Notes: generated by a model from the letters alone, not told the origin. A DNA stretch of 64,000 nucleotides from Halictus rubicundus (GCF_050948215.1 NC_135151.1:6364220-6428219); one strand, 5' to 3'; shown: positions 51,739 to 64,000, numbered from the stretch's first letter. Program-made: numbers and translations.

Positions 51739-52011
51739 AAACTAAGTCGAAAAAAGGAATAACATTTTTTCGTTTGACGCCTGGTTTTCGAGAAAATCGG
51801 TTTCGCGTGCCTTAGTGTATGCAGGAAGTAGAATTGGTTGGCCATGGTCAGACGCATCAGACGATTCCTAGCTAATAACATACGTATTTGCTGTATTTTC
51901 AAAATCGGTTTCCCCAAAAACGAGGCGTCGAACGAAATATTGTTATTCGTTTTTTCCGACTTATTTTTACATGATAGAATCATCTCCTGCCCGGTTGTAC
52001 CACCGGTCCGG
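51739..52011. other. Single-copy AT-rich sequence
   Basis: Nothing recognised. Confidence 0.5.
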
Positions 52012-52246
52012 CCACACCGTGTATATGTCGCCGAGGCCTGAATGATAAACGTCGCGGAATTATCCCCTCTACCACGGCGTATACTCCGTGACGGCCACGT
52101 CGAAGACCGTAAACATAACGCGCTGACAAGACCAGTTCGTGTCTTTCGAGCTTCGGAGCCCCTCACGGGGTATGCCCCGCGGTAGTGGGGATAATTCCGC
52201 GACGTTTATCGTCCGGGCCTTGGCGACATATATAAAGAGAACACTG
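52012..52246. mobile_element. TA-target MITE, 235 bp near-palindromic copy
   Basis: ATGTCGCCGAGGCCTGAATG at the left mirrors GGCCTTGGCGACATATATAA at the right. Both halves contain GCGGAATTATCCCC or its inverse. The extreme left end is shortened (CACCGTGTATATG). Confidence 0.5.
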
Positions 52247-53220
52247 TATTCCCATAGGAATTTTCAAACTTCCGAGGGCTCAAACGAAAGCTGAAAGAAC
52301 GCGCTTTGTGAAAGGGCAACTGGATTTTACGATCACAATCGGACATCAGAACGTTTCCAGCCGGAGGAAAGATCGAGCGGTCCGCAGCATCATGTTTGAT
52401 CGGCAGGCAGAGTAAACCCGCGAGTGGAATGATTATCCTTGACACGCTGTAAATAAGGGACCAGCTATCTTCTCGGGAGAATCTTCTCGGTTCTTATGCT
52501 AATGGATGCCCACCTTCGGTTCACGGATCGCTCGAATAGAGGCTCGCTTTCTCGTTTAACGCGCTCCGAACCGATTAAATGCCAACGAGAAGGAGAGAGA
52601 GAGAGATAGATAGATCCTACACACGCGACGGTTCCACGTAGTTTCTCGATCGGGCCCGGCAGCGATCTATGGATCCCCGATAGACGCCGACGGAATGTCC
52701 CCCTCCCCTTCCCGTTGGTACTTCCTCGCCTTCGTTCCTGAATCGACATTCCTCGCGTGGATCGCTTGCTCGCGGAAGCAGATTAAGCCACGCCGGCGAA
52801 AAAGAATCGGTTAAACGATTTAATATCCGGACTGGAATTTGAATACTTTCGGCACGGGACCCCACGGACTAATTGAATCGTCGGGCTTGCTGACAAATTC
52901 CACGCTCGTTCGGGCGGAAAAAGATACGACGGCGAACATGTTCACCAACTCACTGAGAATTCCGCCCCGGCGACTGTTTGCGGATAGGAAGCTTCCCGCG
53001 ACCTCCGGAACACAGCTCGCAAACCGCTTCTGCTACGCAGTCCCCTTTACTACGTTTTTTTCTGCAAGGCTGTGTGGATAAACAGTCCAGGAATTTTTAA
53101 CAGCCATTGTGTTATTGGATCAATACCTCATACGTTCCCCAGGCTGAAAATTCACTGACTTGTTTCACATACTGTGAAATTATTGATTTATTTCTGTCTG
53201 TGTTGTGAGATGCATTTTTA
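52247..53220. other. 187 bp-family piece then single-copy sequence
   Basis: 52247-52330 matches the 187 bp unit. 52440-53050 is CpG-rich single-copy sequence with no supported gene. Confidence 0.5.
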
Positions 53221-53227
53221 AATCATT

Positions 53228-53575
53228 ACTAGGCTGTAAAATAATACTAGAATGCGAAATAAAAATTGTTTGCATCGATTGCAAGAAACAGTCACCAAAC
53301 AGAAGTTTCTTTCATCCTTTAATGATTTTCATAAGCTGATACAGCGATTTCTCTATATATGTCGCCAAGGCCTGGATGATAAACGTCGCGGAATTATCCC
53401 CACTACCGCGGAGCATACCCCGTCGCCTGGGACGCCGAGGAGTGTCGTCTGGACAATACACGACGCTGGCAAGACCCGTGTTGTTGACATAAATCGAGAA
53501 TTCACTGTACCAATACATCCAACGATTCAAATTGCTCCCACTCATTTTGCCACCGATGAATAAAATCCATTAATT
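53228..53575. mobile_element. CTGCGGAT-family MITE split by a TA-target MITE
   Basis: The left part has GCGAAATAAAAATTGTTTGC and ATTGCAAGAAACAG; the right part has CACCGATGAATAAAATCCAT. It is interrupted exactly at TA by the element 53342-53507. Confidence 0.5.
53342..53507. mobile_element. TA-target MITE, complete 166 bp copy
   Basis: TA then CAGCGATTTCTCTATATATG at the left; AAATCGAGAATTCACTG then TA at the right. Its left half equals the left of 913-2034 and its right half equals the right end there. Confidence 0.5.
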
Positions 53576-53659
53576 AATACGGTATAATAACTTGTTTCGA
53601 AGTGGAAGAAATTGCAGATTGACCCCAGCATAGAAAAATGTCACAGTAAAAATGAAATT

Positions 53660-54270
53660 AAAGCATTTGGTCCCTATAGCTTAAATTTAAGCCCTGAAAA
53701 TTTCGAAAAATCCTACGGGAATACATTCTGAAATTCAATCGAAGCGACCCCTTAAAATCGAAACACCTCCCACCGAGCCAGCGACCGGGATTTCTCAATT
53801 TCAGGATATGGGTTCGAATTTTCTCCGGACCAAAATGATCCTATCATAATGTGCGGCTCTTCAACTTTAATTTAAGCCTGTAAACGTCCGACAATCCCTA
53901 CACCAATACAATCTCAAATTGATTTCAAGTAAGTGTTGCGAAGCATTTTTCCCGGAAATATGGATTGGGAATTTTTCAAATTTTTTTATATTAATTAATT
54001 CTTTTGAATCTAAATGGTACTATTATAAACTGCGTATCTATAGCTTTAATTTAAATATTTAAAAATGCGACAATTCCTACCGAAATACGTTCTAAAAATT
54101 GCAGCACCTTCGGCAACCGTGATTTCTAAATAATTGTGATTTCAGAATAAAAGTCCGAATTTTCTTTCGAACCTAAATGACCCTATCATAGAGCGTGTCC
54201 CTCTACCTTCAATTTAAGCCCTTGAAAGTTCAAAAATTCCAACTGGAACAGATTCGAAAATTGATTTCGT
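53660..54270 (-). repeat. Diverged inverted 187 bp-family array
   Basis: Phrases TCCTACGGGAATACATTCTG, TCCCTACACCAATACAATCT, TCCTACCGAAATACGTTCTA and TTCCAACTGGAACAGATTCG recur about every 165-185 bp, with CTTTAATTTAAGCC blocks. More decayed than 46250-47425. Confidence 0.5.
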
Positions 54271-57245
54271 ACGATCGCAGCCAGACGATGAACGATTTTC
54301 GACTAAATTCGCCGAAATAAATGCGAACCATAAAAATACAAGAAAAGAGACGCGATTTGAACGAAAGAGGAGCTTCGAATGTCCAGTGAATTGCAGGCCC
54401 GCAAAGCCTACCGCGCCGCAGATATATTTAGCGAATGAAAGGGCGCTGCGTTGCGCAGGAATCGCAGGGAACAGCGCGTTAGAGGGTTACGGTACGATAA
54501 AGCCATTCAGGCGAGTTTTAGAGGACGATAAAGGGGTTTCACAGTTGCGAACCGGGATTCCGCGGCGGGCCGTTGCTTCGGTTCCCGTTCGCGGCGCATA
54601 AAGATTATTATTCCGCGATTGCGAGCGTGAAACTGGCCCCGGAGTTGCTCCCGGAATATACTGAGATCCAATCTCTGCGCGGCACGTAAATCCTGCTCGC
54701 ATCCGAGCCGCGGGGAATCGCGGGAGATCGCGAGGATGCTGCAGGGAACCGCTGCGTCCTGCGGCGAAATTAGAATAATTACGTCTTACGTCCTGTCCGG
54801 ACTGTTAAGAGAAGCTCCGGGAGCCCTCTTCTCTGCTTCGAAGTCCTCTAAGCAAGATTGACGCGGTCTCTCTGCCACTCTCTTCTTTGTTCTTGCAGGT
54901 TGTCCACGTTTTTTCTTTCCGGAGACGTTCGAGGAAACGTCTAGCTTCTAGAATTCGCTCTTCTCTCTTTTCCTGCGGACGAGTTGCTCGGGACGCGACT
55001 GCTGTAAATTGCGTTTGACACGCGACGCGTGAACGCCGCGCCGATTCGCTGCGACTCGGCGGCGACTTCTCCGAGGAGCTGCATTGCAAAATAAATAGCG
55101 AACTCTACGGGATTCTATGGAGTTCGCGGAGCGAGAGTTCATGATTGACTGTGATTGCGGTGCTCACTTTGCGGGACCTATGAACGGTTTGCTCGCGGAT
55201 TTTTTATTGAGGGGATGGCGAGGGGATGAAGCTACCCTCTGAGCGAGTTCGGAGTAACAAGGGAGATCGACCTCGGTGGAAACATATTTTTAGTTGGATT
55301 TTCTAAGTCATTTTCTTTCAGACAGTTTTAGGAAAGTTTATGTCTTGTTTGGTCAGTTGGTCAATTTTATGTTTGAACATTTCTTTGAAATGTGTTTGAA
55401 ACTTCTTTGTTTGGTTGGTCGATCTTATGTTTCAAAATTTTCTGGATTCTTAGTCGTAAGGGAGTGTCTTGTACATTCGGGTCATTCCATAGAGAATGTT
55501 GACTTTAAGATTGCTAATATCGTCTGATTAATATACTGTGGATTTTAAGCATTTATGGAAAAACCGAACCGGTGAAATACAGAACCGCGAAAACATTCGA
55601 ATTCTTATTAAAATGATTGAAACGAAAAAGTATATTTTCATTCAATTTCTGTTTGCTCCAATTGACTTAGAACATTTTTATTTCGCATAAAAATCCACAG
55701 TCCATTAGATTGTTGTCAAGACAGACAGTCTTAAATTCATCTTTCGATGTATCATATTCCACCGCACATTCCATTTTTAAATTCATGGGATCCATTCTAG
55801 CGACGAGATACAATTTTGACAAGAGATCTAGTTGTTGAGACTGCAAAGATTTTAACGAAGAGTTTAAATCGAGACGCGCCAGTGCAGTGAAGAAGTGGCC
55901 CGAGGATCGCACGGTGCATCAGGGTCTAATTAAACATCTTATCGGGATTGATGCAAGGCACGATCCGCGCGGCGCGTGAAAGGGATTTCCGTGGATCGTC
56001 GGGAGGACAGCGTATTGTGCATCGGCGGTCGTCGTCGTGCATCCCGATGTTACACGATCGACAAACGCGTCAAGTGCGATCTGTCGGCGGAGGATGCACC
56101 GAGTCGCGACGAGACGGCATGCACGCCACGCCGCGAACGTGCCGCACACCGACTACGTGCGCGTTCCATGCGCACTCTGCACCCGATGCACCCGATGCAC
56201 CCGACCGACTGCAATGCCAGCGCCCCTGGGAATGCGCAAGGTGTCCCGTCCTACGGACGACCATTATCCGCTGCGAAACAAGCCGGATGGCGATCATTTC
56301 GCTCGTTTAAGGACTTGTTTTGATTATAGATTGAATCATGCAATTCCCTCTGCCATTCCTTCGACAATCACAGACCGTTAAACAGGAAATGATAAACTTT
56401 TGTATCCGGTCTGTGACACTTGTTGAGCGATATGCACTTGAAACTTTTCCGTGGACTGTTCTCTCTTCGGCAAGCTCAAAAATCCCCCAACAATCAAACT
56501 CATTTATTTAGTGAAATCAAAATTGAAAAGTGAACATGTTTGACCCTGCGTAATCCTTCAACCTCCTTGCATTTTCCAGGAAGAAATTTTCATATTTTGT
56601 ATCTGCACAACCTATAATTTTGATAGCCAAGTGGTTTCTTTTGAATCGTGTTAACCAGTTATAGAAACAGATTTAACGTTTGAAGTTACAATTCGATACA
56701 CGGATTTAGTTCGCCAAAAAGGGCAATTTCTTTTGTGTTTGCGTTTAATTATCAGCCGGACAAATGAGGAATTTACTGCCTCTGCAACGACGATACGTTG
56801 GAATCGAAGAATCGCGGCATTGCTAATTACCGATCGATTTTTTGTTCCGTCCGTTATTATCATCGGGAAGCCTCGCAATTTTCTGTTCATTTATCCGAGC
56901 ACGTTGCCTTTTCGTTCACTTTGGCGATCGATTGGTAAACAACGGATGGCGAGCACAGTTTTTCGAGTATCCTCTGACGTTTGGAACGGTCGATCCAATA
57001 ATTGTTTCGATTAAGATCCTATGACAAAGAGAATCTCGTAATTCTTCTGCTTCGCTGAAACTGAACGCTATTTCGAAGGGAATGCGACGCGACGTTGACT
57101 GTAAAATTTGCGTCTGATGCTGTCTGCCATCGAAACGAGAACAATGCTTTTGGAGAGCGATTTAATCGAATATTCGAACGAAGTAATTTATATTCTTTTT
57201 AATCGTGAAAGCAACGAAGACCAAAAAATGTTTTTCGGTCTGTTG
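54271..57245. other. Single-copy sequence
   Basis: CpG-rich at 54380-55150 and 55900-56330. A CTGCGGAT-family end (TTTCGCATAAAAATCCACAG) near 55680. Overlapping frames at 55950-56380 arise from CpG-rich triplets and are not supported. Confidence 0.5.
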
Positions 57246-57249
57246 ATAG

Positions 57250-57925
57250 AAAATGTGAAGAACGCCTCAATAAAAATATTATTACGAACAGAACGTTGCA
57301 GGTAAATATGTATTCTAACAAATTGCTTAGCCTCTTGGAATAGTTATCTAACTTTCTATCGTTCAAAAATATGTGAACACTTGTAATATATTTTATAATA
57401 AATTAATTAGTTTCTTCACGCGAATACCCGAATAAAAATATTATTTCCGACCAAAAGAACGTTGCAAATAAATATGTGCTCCGAGAAATTGCTTAGCCTC
57501 TTGGACTAATTATCAAATTTTCTATCCTCAAAAGTAGGTGGACACTTGTAATATGTTCTCTGATAAATTAATTAGCTTCTTCACGCGAATACCTCAATAA
57601 AAATATTATCTCCGACAAAAAGAACGTTGCAAATAAACATGTGCTCCGACAAATTGTTTAGCCTCTTGGACTAATTATCAAATTTTCTATCCTCAAAAGT
57701 AGGTGGACACTTGTAATATGTTCTCTGATAAATTAATTAGCTTCTTCACGCGAATACCTCAATAAAAATATTATTTCTGACAAAAAGAACGTTGCAAATA
57801 AACATGTGCTCCGACAAATTGCTTAGCCTCTTGGACTAATTTTCTATCGTTCGAAAATAAGTGGACACACGTGATATTATGTTCCCCAACAAATTAGCCT
57901 CTTCGCATGATCTTCTAAGTTTCTG
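57250..57925 (+). repeat. Tandem array, 165 bp unit, about 4 copies
   Basis: GCTTAGCCTCTTGGA or its variant lies at about 57325, 57491, 57656 and 57821, spacing 165-166 bp. Units have CTTCACGCGAATACC and AAAGAACGTTGCAAATAAA. A decayed fifth unit follows. Confidence 0.5.
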
Positions 57926-58602
57926 CCAGTGAAAAGTAAATGGACACCTGTAACGCGTTTGTAAGAGCAAAGTTGCCACAGAAAAATCTATGCAGCAATC
58001 TTGTTAATTCAATAAGGAATCTCAAGTTTCGTTACGCTAATGAAATTTGATCGCGCGATAAAAACGGACGAAACAGCTTTGAAGCTCGTTTCAACAATTC
58101 CCATAGGGGAATGCGAGGCAGGGTGAGCTCGCTATCAAACTTTTTCCTGTTAGGGGCGTTGAGTATCGCGGAGCGGGGACTGCTAACTTCCGGTTAGGCG
58201 TAAATACACCTGTCGTCCGAGTTTCTGCGAAGCTCGTTCATTTGAATCGCCCGGAGCGCGCGCTCTCGCACCTGCTTCGGCGACGCTAATACTCGTAAAT
58301 AATTGATTAACGTGGCGCCGCTAACGCGGATAACGTTCCCGACGGATAAACTCGCGACGTCGACTTCGCCGAACGACTCTACACCGTTTCGCCTTAAACC
58401 GGCGAGGATATTACACGACGCTAATCGATAATTCAATACGACACGTGGCGGAAGCACCACGGAGAACGCGAACCTTTTAGAACTTTTGCTGGAACGAAGA
58501 CACCGCGACGAAATTCTTTTTGAATCAAAGCCGACACACTGCAGAATCGGGCGAAGATAAGAAGAAAAAGTTACGGATCACGTTTGACCCCGATAAAACC
58601 GA
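57926..58602. other. Single-copy CpG-rich sequence
   Basis: No gene or repeat recognised. Confidence 0.5.
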
Positions 58603-58606
58603 TTAA

Positions 58607-58950
58607 CACTAAACCTACCACGGCTGGTCAAATTGATCTTTTCAAAATAAATCAGCCGCCTCATTGAATGAGACGCTATCAAGCTACGCACGTGCCTGGT
58701 TGATAATACTGTTTCATGGCAAATACATCCAAACCGCAAAGGTGGACGACACAATACAATTTTGTAAATCGGGGAGAGAGCATCGCAGTATTTTTTGTAT
58801 AATTGCAATTATAAGAAAATAAATTTGTATCGTCATTTTATGGATGTTGTTCGTCTACTAATTCATTCAGCAACGGATTGACTATTATCCACGTTCAATT
58901 TGACCACGCGCGGTAGAAACAGGTATGCAAGAAGTGTCGTAGGTTTAGTA
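58607..58950. mobile_element. CACTAAACCTACC-family MITE (344 bp copy)
   Basis: TTAA at 58603 and 58951. Left end CACTAAACCTACCACGGCTG; right end GTCGTAGGTTTAGTA. The interior matches parts of 25994-26551 and 37692-38481. Confidence 0.5.
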
Positions 58951-58954
58951 TTAA

Positions 58955-60007
58955 AGTTAACATTTTTTAAAGACGTTTCCAAGTTTGTCCATTACAACGT
59001 GTCGCTAAATTTCGATCAATTATACGTAATTCCTCAGATTTGTTTGGTCACAGACTTTGTCAAGATCTTAAAAGTTTTGTCAAGATCGATTAGAGTCGTG
59101 GATTCACTGATTTGCATCGTACAAAAATATTGATTGACCTTTCTTGAAAACGTTCCAGTTCGTTCACTGCGACGTGACTTTAAACATTTTTTTCTCTACC
59201 TATCGTACGCAATATCCAAGAGATTTTGGTCACAGACTTTGTCGAACTCTTTAAGATATTGACAAACTTACTGACACTCGTCTATTGTTTGATCTACATC
59301 CTTTCGTAACAGTTTAATGGACAGAAACTTGAAATGAGACCGTTTCGAAGAAGGTCCACTTCAACAAATATTTCCGGGGTTAAATCTTATAGGTCGGAAT
59401 TTTCTTTATTTTCGCCAAATTCTGCAACGTTCAATTTTTGATGTTGAAAAGGTTTCGTCGCTCTAAGCTAGCAAAAATCGTGTCAGAAAAATGACCAAAT
59501 ATTCCTAGGCGTGGCGAAAGAGGCTAAGCGCGAGAATTCTAACTATAATGAGACCTGGTTGGTAATGCGATTGGACCACGCGGCGAGAGATAATCGTATT
59601 TTATTACGGGAACCACCACCGGCGCAACGTTCGCATGGAGGAAGTGGCTTGATATTCGTTATTAGCGATCGTTAAAATTAATCCGGCTTAAGGGACTGCT
59701 AAGAGGATCGGCCCTGGCAATTTTCTTCGACAGCGCGTTACCGGCGCCCTGTTATTCTTTCTTCAAACGGGCGAACTTCCCTAGTCTTGCACGAACAAAG
59801 CGGACAGATTGGAATCGGGATTGAAATTTATGGGGGAACGTTTTTACGGTGTTCTCGCTCTCTTCCCGTCTCGGTTATCTTGATGCTCTTGCTAGACTTC
59901 TCTTTGATGTTACTCGTCACCCGATTCTGTTCAGTAGACTGCGGATCTTTATGCAAAATAAAACTATTCTACACCAATTGCACAGAAACGGAGGCCAAGT
60001 AAAAATT
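58955..60007. other. Single-copy sequence
   Basis: 59930-60000 is the left part of a CTGCGGAT-family copy (ACTGCGGATCTTTATGCAAA), immediately abutting the foldback element. 59500-59900 is CpG-rich. No gene. Confidence 0.5.
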
Positions 60008-61895
60008 ACACTGTCCAACAAAATTAAACTTTTTTCGAGTTTTGCAATACCTGTTGGGTGATTCTTATACACTTTGTCATCCTAAAACCGAATCTGAAAG
60101 TAGAATTGCTCCATCACGCAACGTTTTCGAAAAATTTTGGTTTTTGTAAAAATGCCCGATTTTGATACGAAACGACGTGTTACGCAAAAACTAAACACGC
60201 GAGAAAGTTCAAATTTGAGTCAAGAGATAGAGGGGACTCTCCTCTACATATTCATATAGTCAATTATATTTTTATGTACTTCCTAATAGTTGTAAATGGT
60301 TGTTAAAGTTTGAAAATGTGCCGACGCGGGTACTTTGTACGCTCTATTTTTGTATTTATGTGAAAAATCCTTTATCTAGCAGGAATTTACTATACAGGAA
60401 TGCATTCTACAGACATTTCTGGTAAAGAAACCATTCACGAAAAGTATTTGGTTCCCTTAATGTACGAGAAGGATCAGAAAATGTTAATTGACAGCGTGTG
60501 CGCGACGCGTTCGCGCCAGACGGCCATTGCAGCCTTTTCGCGACTAGCCAGGGCCGTCGCTGTGCGTAGTCGACGTTGGTACCACTCAAGTATGTCTTTG
60601 CTTACTATGCTTAATTAAATACATTTTTTTTGTCTTTTTGGGTGCCAATCATTACAAAAGATTATAAAAATACGAGTTATATTCACATTTCATTGTGGAA
60701 ATGCTTAATAATGAAAATTGACCGCAACAATGCCGTGACTGGAAAATTTTATTTTCAGTAATTGTTGTCTTATCTTTATAATTGTAATACCAATGGACAT
60801 TCAGGATTCTTCCGATTAAAATAAGTCCAAACACTATGTAAATGGGACTATTTTTATCGATTTTATTGATCGAAGTACATAATTAAGACATAGATCGCTC
60901 TATATTAAATCGATAAAATCTCGCGGAAGTGTATAAATCAGCTGGACTGTTTTTGTTATATTCATGACGAAATTATTTTAAAATCAAAACAAGGAATACA
61001 ATTCCAGCATTAATCTTTCATCAAGATATTTCAACAATGGAAAAACGTTACAAAGGAAAAGACTTATGTGCGGATGCTTGCTGATTACTGCTGGACACTT
61101 ATTATTGAAAATCGGGATACCAGGAACAAACGTCAAGCAAGGCGGAAACATTTTTTATTTGTTTACATCAGAAATAGGTAAGTTTTTGTATTCAATTTTC
61201 ATTATTAAGCATTTCCACAATGAAATGTGAATATAACTCGTATTTTTATAATCTTTTGTAATGATTGGCACCCAAAAAGACAAAAAAAATGTATTTAATT
61301 AAGCATAGTAAGCAAAGACATACTTGAGTGGTACCAACGTCGACTACGCACAGCGACGGCCCTGGCTAGTCGCGAAAAGGCTGCAATGGCCGTCTGGCGC
61401 GAACGCGTCGCGCACACGCTGTCAATTAACATTTTCTGATCCTTCTCGTACATTAAGGGAACCAAATACTTTTCGTGAATGGTTTCTTTACCAGAAATGT
61501 CTGTAGAATGCATTCCTGTATAGTAAATTCCTGCTAGATAAAGGATTTTTCACATAAATACAAAAATAGAGCGTACAAAGTACCCGCGTCGGCACATTTT
61601 CAAACTTTAACAACCATTTACAACTATTAGGAAGTACATAAAAATATAATTGACTATATGAAAATGTAGAGGAGAGTCCCCTCTATCTCTTGACTCAAAT
61701 TTGAACTTTCTCGCGTGTTTAGTTTTTGCGTAACACGTCGTTTCGTATCAAAATCGGGCATTTTTACAAAAACCAAAATTTTTCGAAAACGTTGCGTGAT
61801 GGAGCAATTCTACTTTCAGATTCGGTTTTAGGATGACAAAGTGTATAAGAATCACCCAACAGGTATTGCAAAATTTTTTTGGTGTTGGACAGTGT
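60008..61895. mobile_element. Foldback element with arms of about 700 bp
   Basis: The left arm 60008-60721 and right arm 61192-61895 are almost identical inverted copies; they differ mainly in about 10 bp near the ends. The termini are ACACTGTCCAACA and TGTTGGACAGTGT. The 470 bp spacer is AT-rich and non-coding. Both arms carry the same 72-codon frame (60400-60618 and its mirror 61513-61295), which I do not recognise. No transposase and no clear target duplication; superfamily unknown. Confidence 0.5.
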
Positions 61896-62695
61896 TACCA
61901 TTCAAAGTATTGTCTTGTCATTACATTTTGTTAAACGTTTAAGCATTGCATCGCTTTTCTATGCATACAATGAAAGAATCACATGAAAATATTCTAGATC
62001 GGAAATGTTCGGTTTTCAATTTAAAATAGCTCCGAGCGCGAAGAACATTTGTTATCTTTTAATTATTGGGACAATATCGCGCTGAAGTTCTGAAATATTA
62101 GGTTTCCCCAAAAAGGTTTCGTTTCCAACCAATTTTCACGATTTGAATTCAAAACAGCTTTTTAAGCAAGCAAACGGTACCGTTGCTTTCGCGGCAATTA
62201 ATTGAATGATTTCTTCGTTGAAGTATTATAGACGATCCAGTTTCGCCATTCGAGTGCAATGATGCCCGTGCTCGCAATTACGCGACGTAGCCAGGTAAAA
62301 AGTAGCCGGCCTCAAACGGACGTTTCTCTTTTTCTTGTCAGCCCGACATTAATCCTGGCGCGGTGAGGAACATCGCAAAAAGTTCGCGACATAGCGCCAC
62401 GCGAGTATCGTCCTCGGCGTATAAACTTGCCGCCGCGCAGTGTACAGTGTTGAGAAAAAGTCCTGCGACTACACTGTTGACTTTGGAACGCTGCTGTCCG
62501 GCGATTGCAACTTCGTTTTCGCGCGGGACGAGTCCGTGAAAATGGACCACGGTCAGTCAATAAGGACGTTACCACCATTCCACATATAGCTTTTATTATT
62601 CGCGGGAGTATTTTGCGTAAAAACACTCCTGGTCTATTAGTGATTGTATTTATGTTCGAAATCTTCATCTTGAATCTGACTCAATGTTATAGGAA
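61896..62695. other. Single-copy sequence
   Basis: No gene or repeat recognised. Confidence 0.5.
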
Positions 62696-62727
62696 GAAGA
62701 AAAAAATAAACCGACCACCGTGCTGGT

Positions 62728-63156
62728 CAAACGTCCGGTTTCACCTTCTGGGACCAAAAATGTCCAACTTTTTAAAGTATAATCCTGAAGATCTTGACAA
62801 GAAAATGTGAAAAATCGAAGTTTTAGTGCGAGGAATTCACTGGTTCCAAAGTTATGCGCGATTTTAAGCGTTTTTAACAATTCAGGGCGCTGACCGTTAG
62901 AAGTCAGCAAACTCGAAAAATTGTAGACATTGCCGCATGCTTGTTCTGCCATCTAGCGGATCCGCTCTACGGATGGCGCCCCTATCTGTCAAAAACATTT
63001 AAAGTCGCTCATTTTTAAGCACATATAACTTTTGAACAAGTGAATTCCTCGCATTACACTTCGATTTTTGGCATTTTGTCGCCAAGATCTACAGGATTAT
63101 ATAATAAAAAGTTAAAATTTTTGGTCCCAGAAAGTGAAGTTCAGCCGATTTCTTTA
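62728..63156. mobile_element. Imperfect inverted-repeat MITE, about 430 bp
   Basis: The left GGTTTCACCTTCTGGGACCA and the right GGTCCCAGAAAGTGAAGTTC are inverted. Arms of about 150 bp share CGAGGAATTCACTGGTTC / GAACAAGTGAATTCCTCGCA and AATCGAAGT blocks. Ends and target duplication uncertain. Confidence 0.5.
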
Positions 63157-63469
63157 TTCCAGCATGTACTACAAATCTAAATAAATTCAGTCTTGTTATC
63201 TTTATAAGACAGTACATGCTTCTCTCGAATGTTTCAAATTTGGATCATTCAATGGCTGTTTGGTCACTTACAGCATTATAATATTTCGACAGTTCTTTGT
63301 GAATTACTCAGTTAGAACAACATTTAGAATACTCTTTCGCCAGCAAAAATTGTGTGACAGTACGAACTTCCAACTTGCATGTGTTCGTTGTACAACGCTT
63401 TATGATTATTATGCTTTAATTAGTGTGCAATTCACTGACGCAATCAAGTTGAGACTGACTACACCTTAA

Positions 63470-63783
63470 CACGTTCCGTGCCACGTGTAACATCGGTGAT
63501 TCACGTTAAACTTGATCTTCAGGCCACATGTACCACCGATGGTACACGCAGACATATTTATTTAATGCGCCGAAAACATATATTTCATGACAATTTTAAT
63601 TCTGTAAAACATATTTCCACCAAAAGAATGAGGCATTATAAAAAATTTAGTATAGACCAAAGCACATAAGTTTGTTTAATTCTTATATATACAATAATCA
63701 ATCTTGTTATACATAAATCTTTAGTCAAAACATCAAATGGCCTGAACGACAAGTCAAGCAAGAACGGCTCGGCACGGAACGTG
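63470..63783. mobile_element. 314 bp TTAA MITE with 13 bp perfect ends
   Basis: TTAA at 63466 and 63784. Termini CACGTTCCGTGCC and GGCACGGAACGTG are exact inverse copies. The left subterminal has GTAACATCGGTGATT and TACCACCGATGGTAC, themselves partly palindromic. piggyBac-like by target site; no coding capacity. Confidence 0.5.
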
Positions 63784-63787
63784 TTAA

Positions 63788-64000
63788 CTTTAATGCTACG
63801 TCTTTATAGCCAATAACCTGATAAAGATATGAACCGTTTGTTTTTTAATAATAATGGTTTCTAACATCGTGGAATGCGGTCCTCTTAAAAATTGAAAGAG
63901 CTACTATCGAAATAACTTTTCAAAGTAAATGCATTTGACGAACGAGCAGCAATATATCAGTGTGGACAGCTCAAAAATGAAAATTAGAGACAGCGATGTG
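63788..64000. other. Single-copy AT-rich sequence, right edge
   Basis: Nothing recognised. Confidence 0.5.

Noticed and set aside
55948..56381. Three overlapping plus-strand frames of 114-120 codons
   Set aside because: All frames are open because of local base composition; none has a domain.
60400..60618. 72-codon frame duplicated in mirror image
   Set aside because: Duplicated because it lies in the inverted arms; no family recognised, so not called as a gene.

Overview
The window reads as animal nuclear DNA, most likely from a hymenopteran insect (bee or ant). The evidence is a split gene with phase-0 introns, one of them 23 kb; abundant Tc1/mariner and piggyBac-type transposons and MITEs; long pure GA/CT microsatellites; and patches of CpG-rich single-copy DNA between AT-rich repeats. 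The species is an inference. There are no operons, and almost every open frame is chance or repeat-derived.

The only host gene I can support is on the minus strand. It is a tetraspanin closest to the CD151/TSPAN11 group, with three internal coding exons at 27444-27253, 4081-3908 and 509-348. All have consensus AG/GT borders and join in phase 0. The first coding exon (cytoplasmic N-terminus and first half of TM1) lies right of 27444, inside or beyond the window, and was not found. The last exons (end of the large extracellular loop, TM4, tail) lie off the left edge. Everything from 348 to 27444 that is not exon is therefore intron.

Layout. 1-4081: two exons around an intron carrying a three-level nest of MITEs (913-2034), the innermost with vertebrate-type TTAGGG repeats. 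4287-8152: a large inverted-repeat structure holding a 546 bp palindrome and a piggyBac remnant. 9083-10734: a Tc1-type element with IR/DR ends and a frameshifted transposase. 12960-17200: a 297 bp satellite in direct orientation, a 1.2 kb core, then the same satellite inverted. 17.2-27.2 kb: mostly single-copy intron with MITEs and an (AG)65 tract. 27.3-28.5 kb: exon plus TTAA MITEs. 28969-30862: a mariner-like (DD41D) element with an intact transposase frame. 33.5-42.3 kb: successive unrelated tandem arrays (115, about 101, about 119 and 525 bp), broken by MITEs and a LINE tail. 42.3-59.9 kb: single-copy DNA with further arrays (about 185, 187 and 165 bp) and MITEs. 60008-61895: a foldback element with nearly identical arms of about 700 bp. 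62.7-63.8 kb: two more MITEs.

The genes do not form a pathway. The biological content is one membrane-scaffold gene with very long introns and a dense, layered record of DNA-transposon and satellite activity. Several structures would form long hairpins if transcribed. No wholly new system is demonstrated. The best leads are the foldback element at 60-62 kb, the opposed satellite arrays within the tetraspanin intron, the intact mariner-like element, and the nested telomere-motif MITE.
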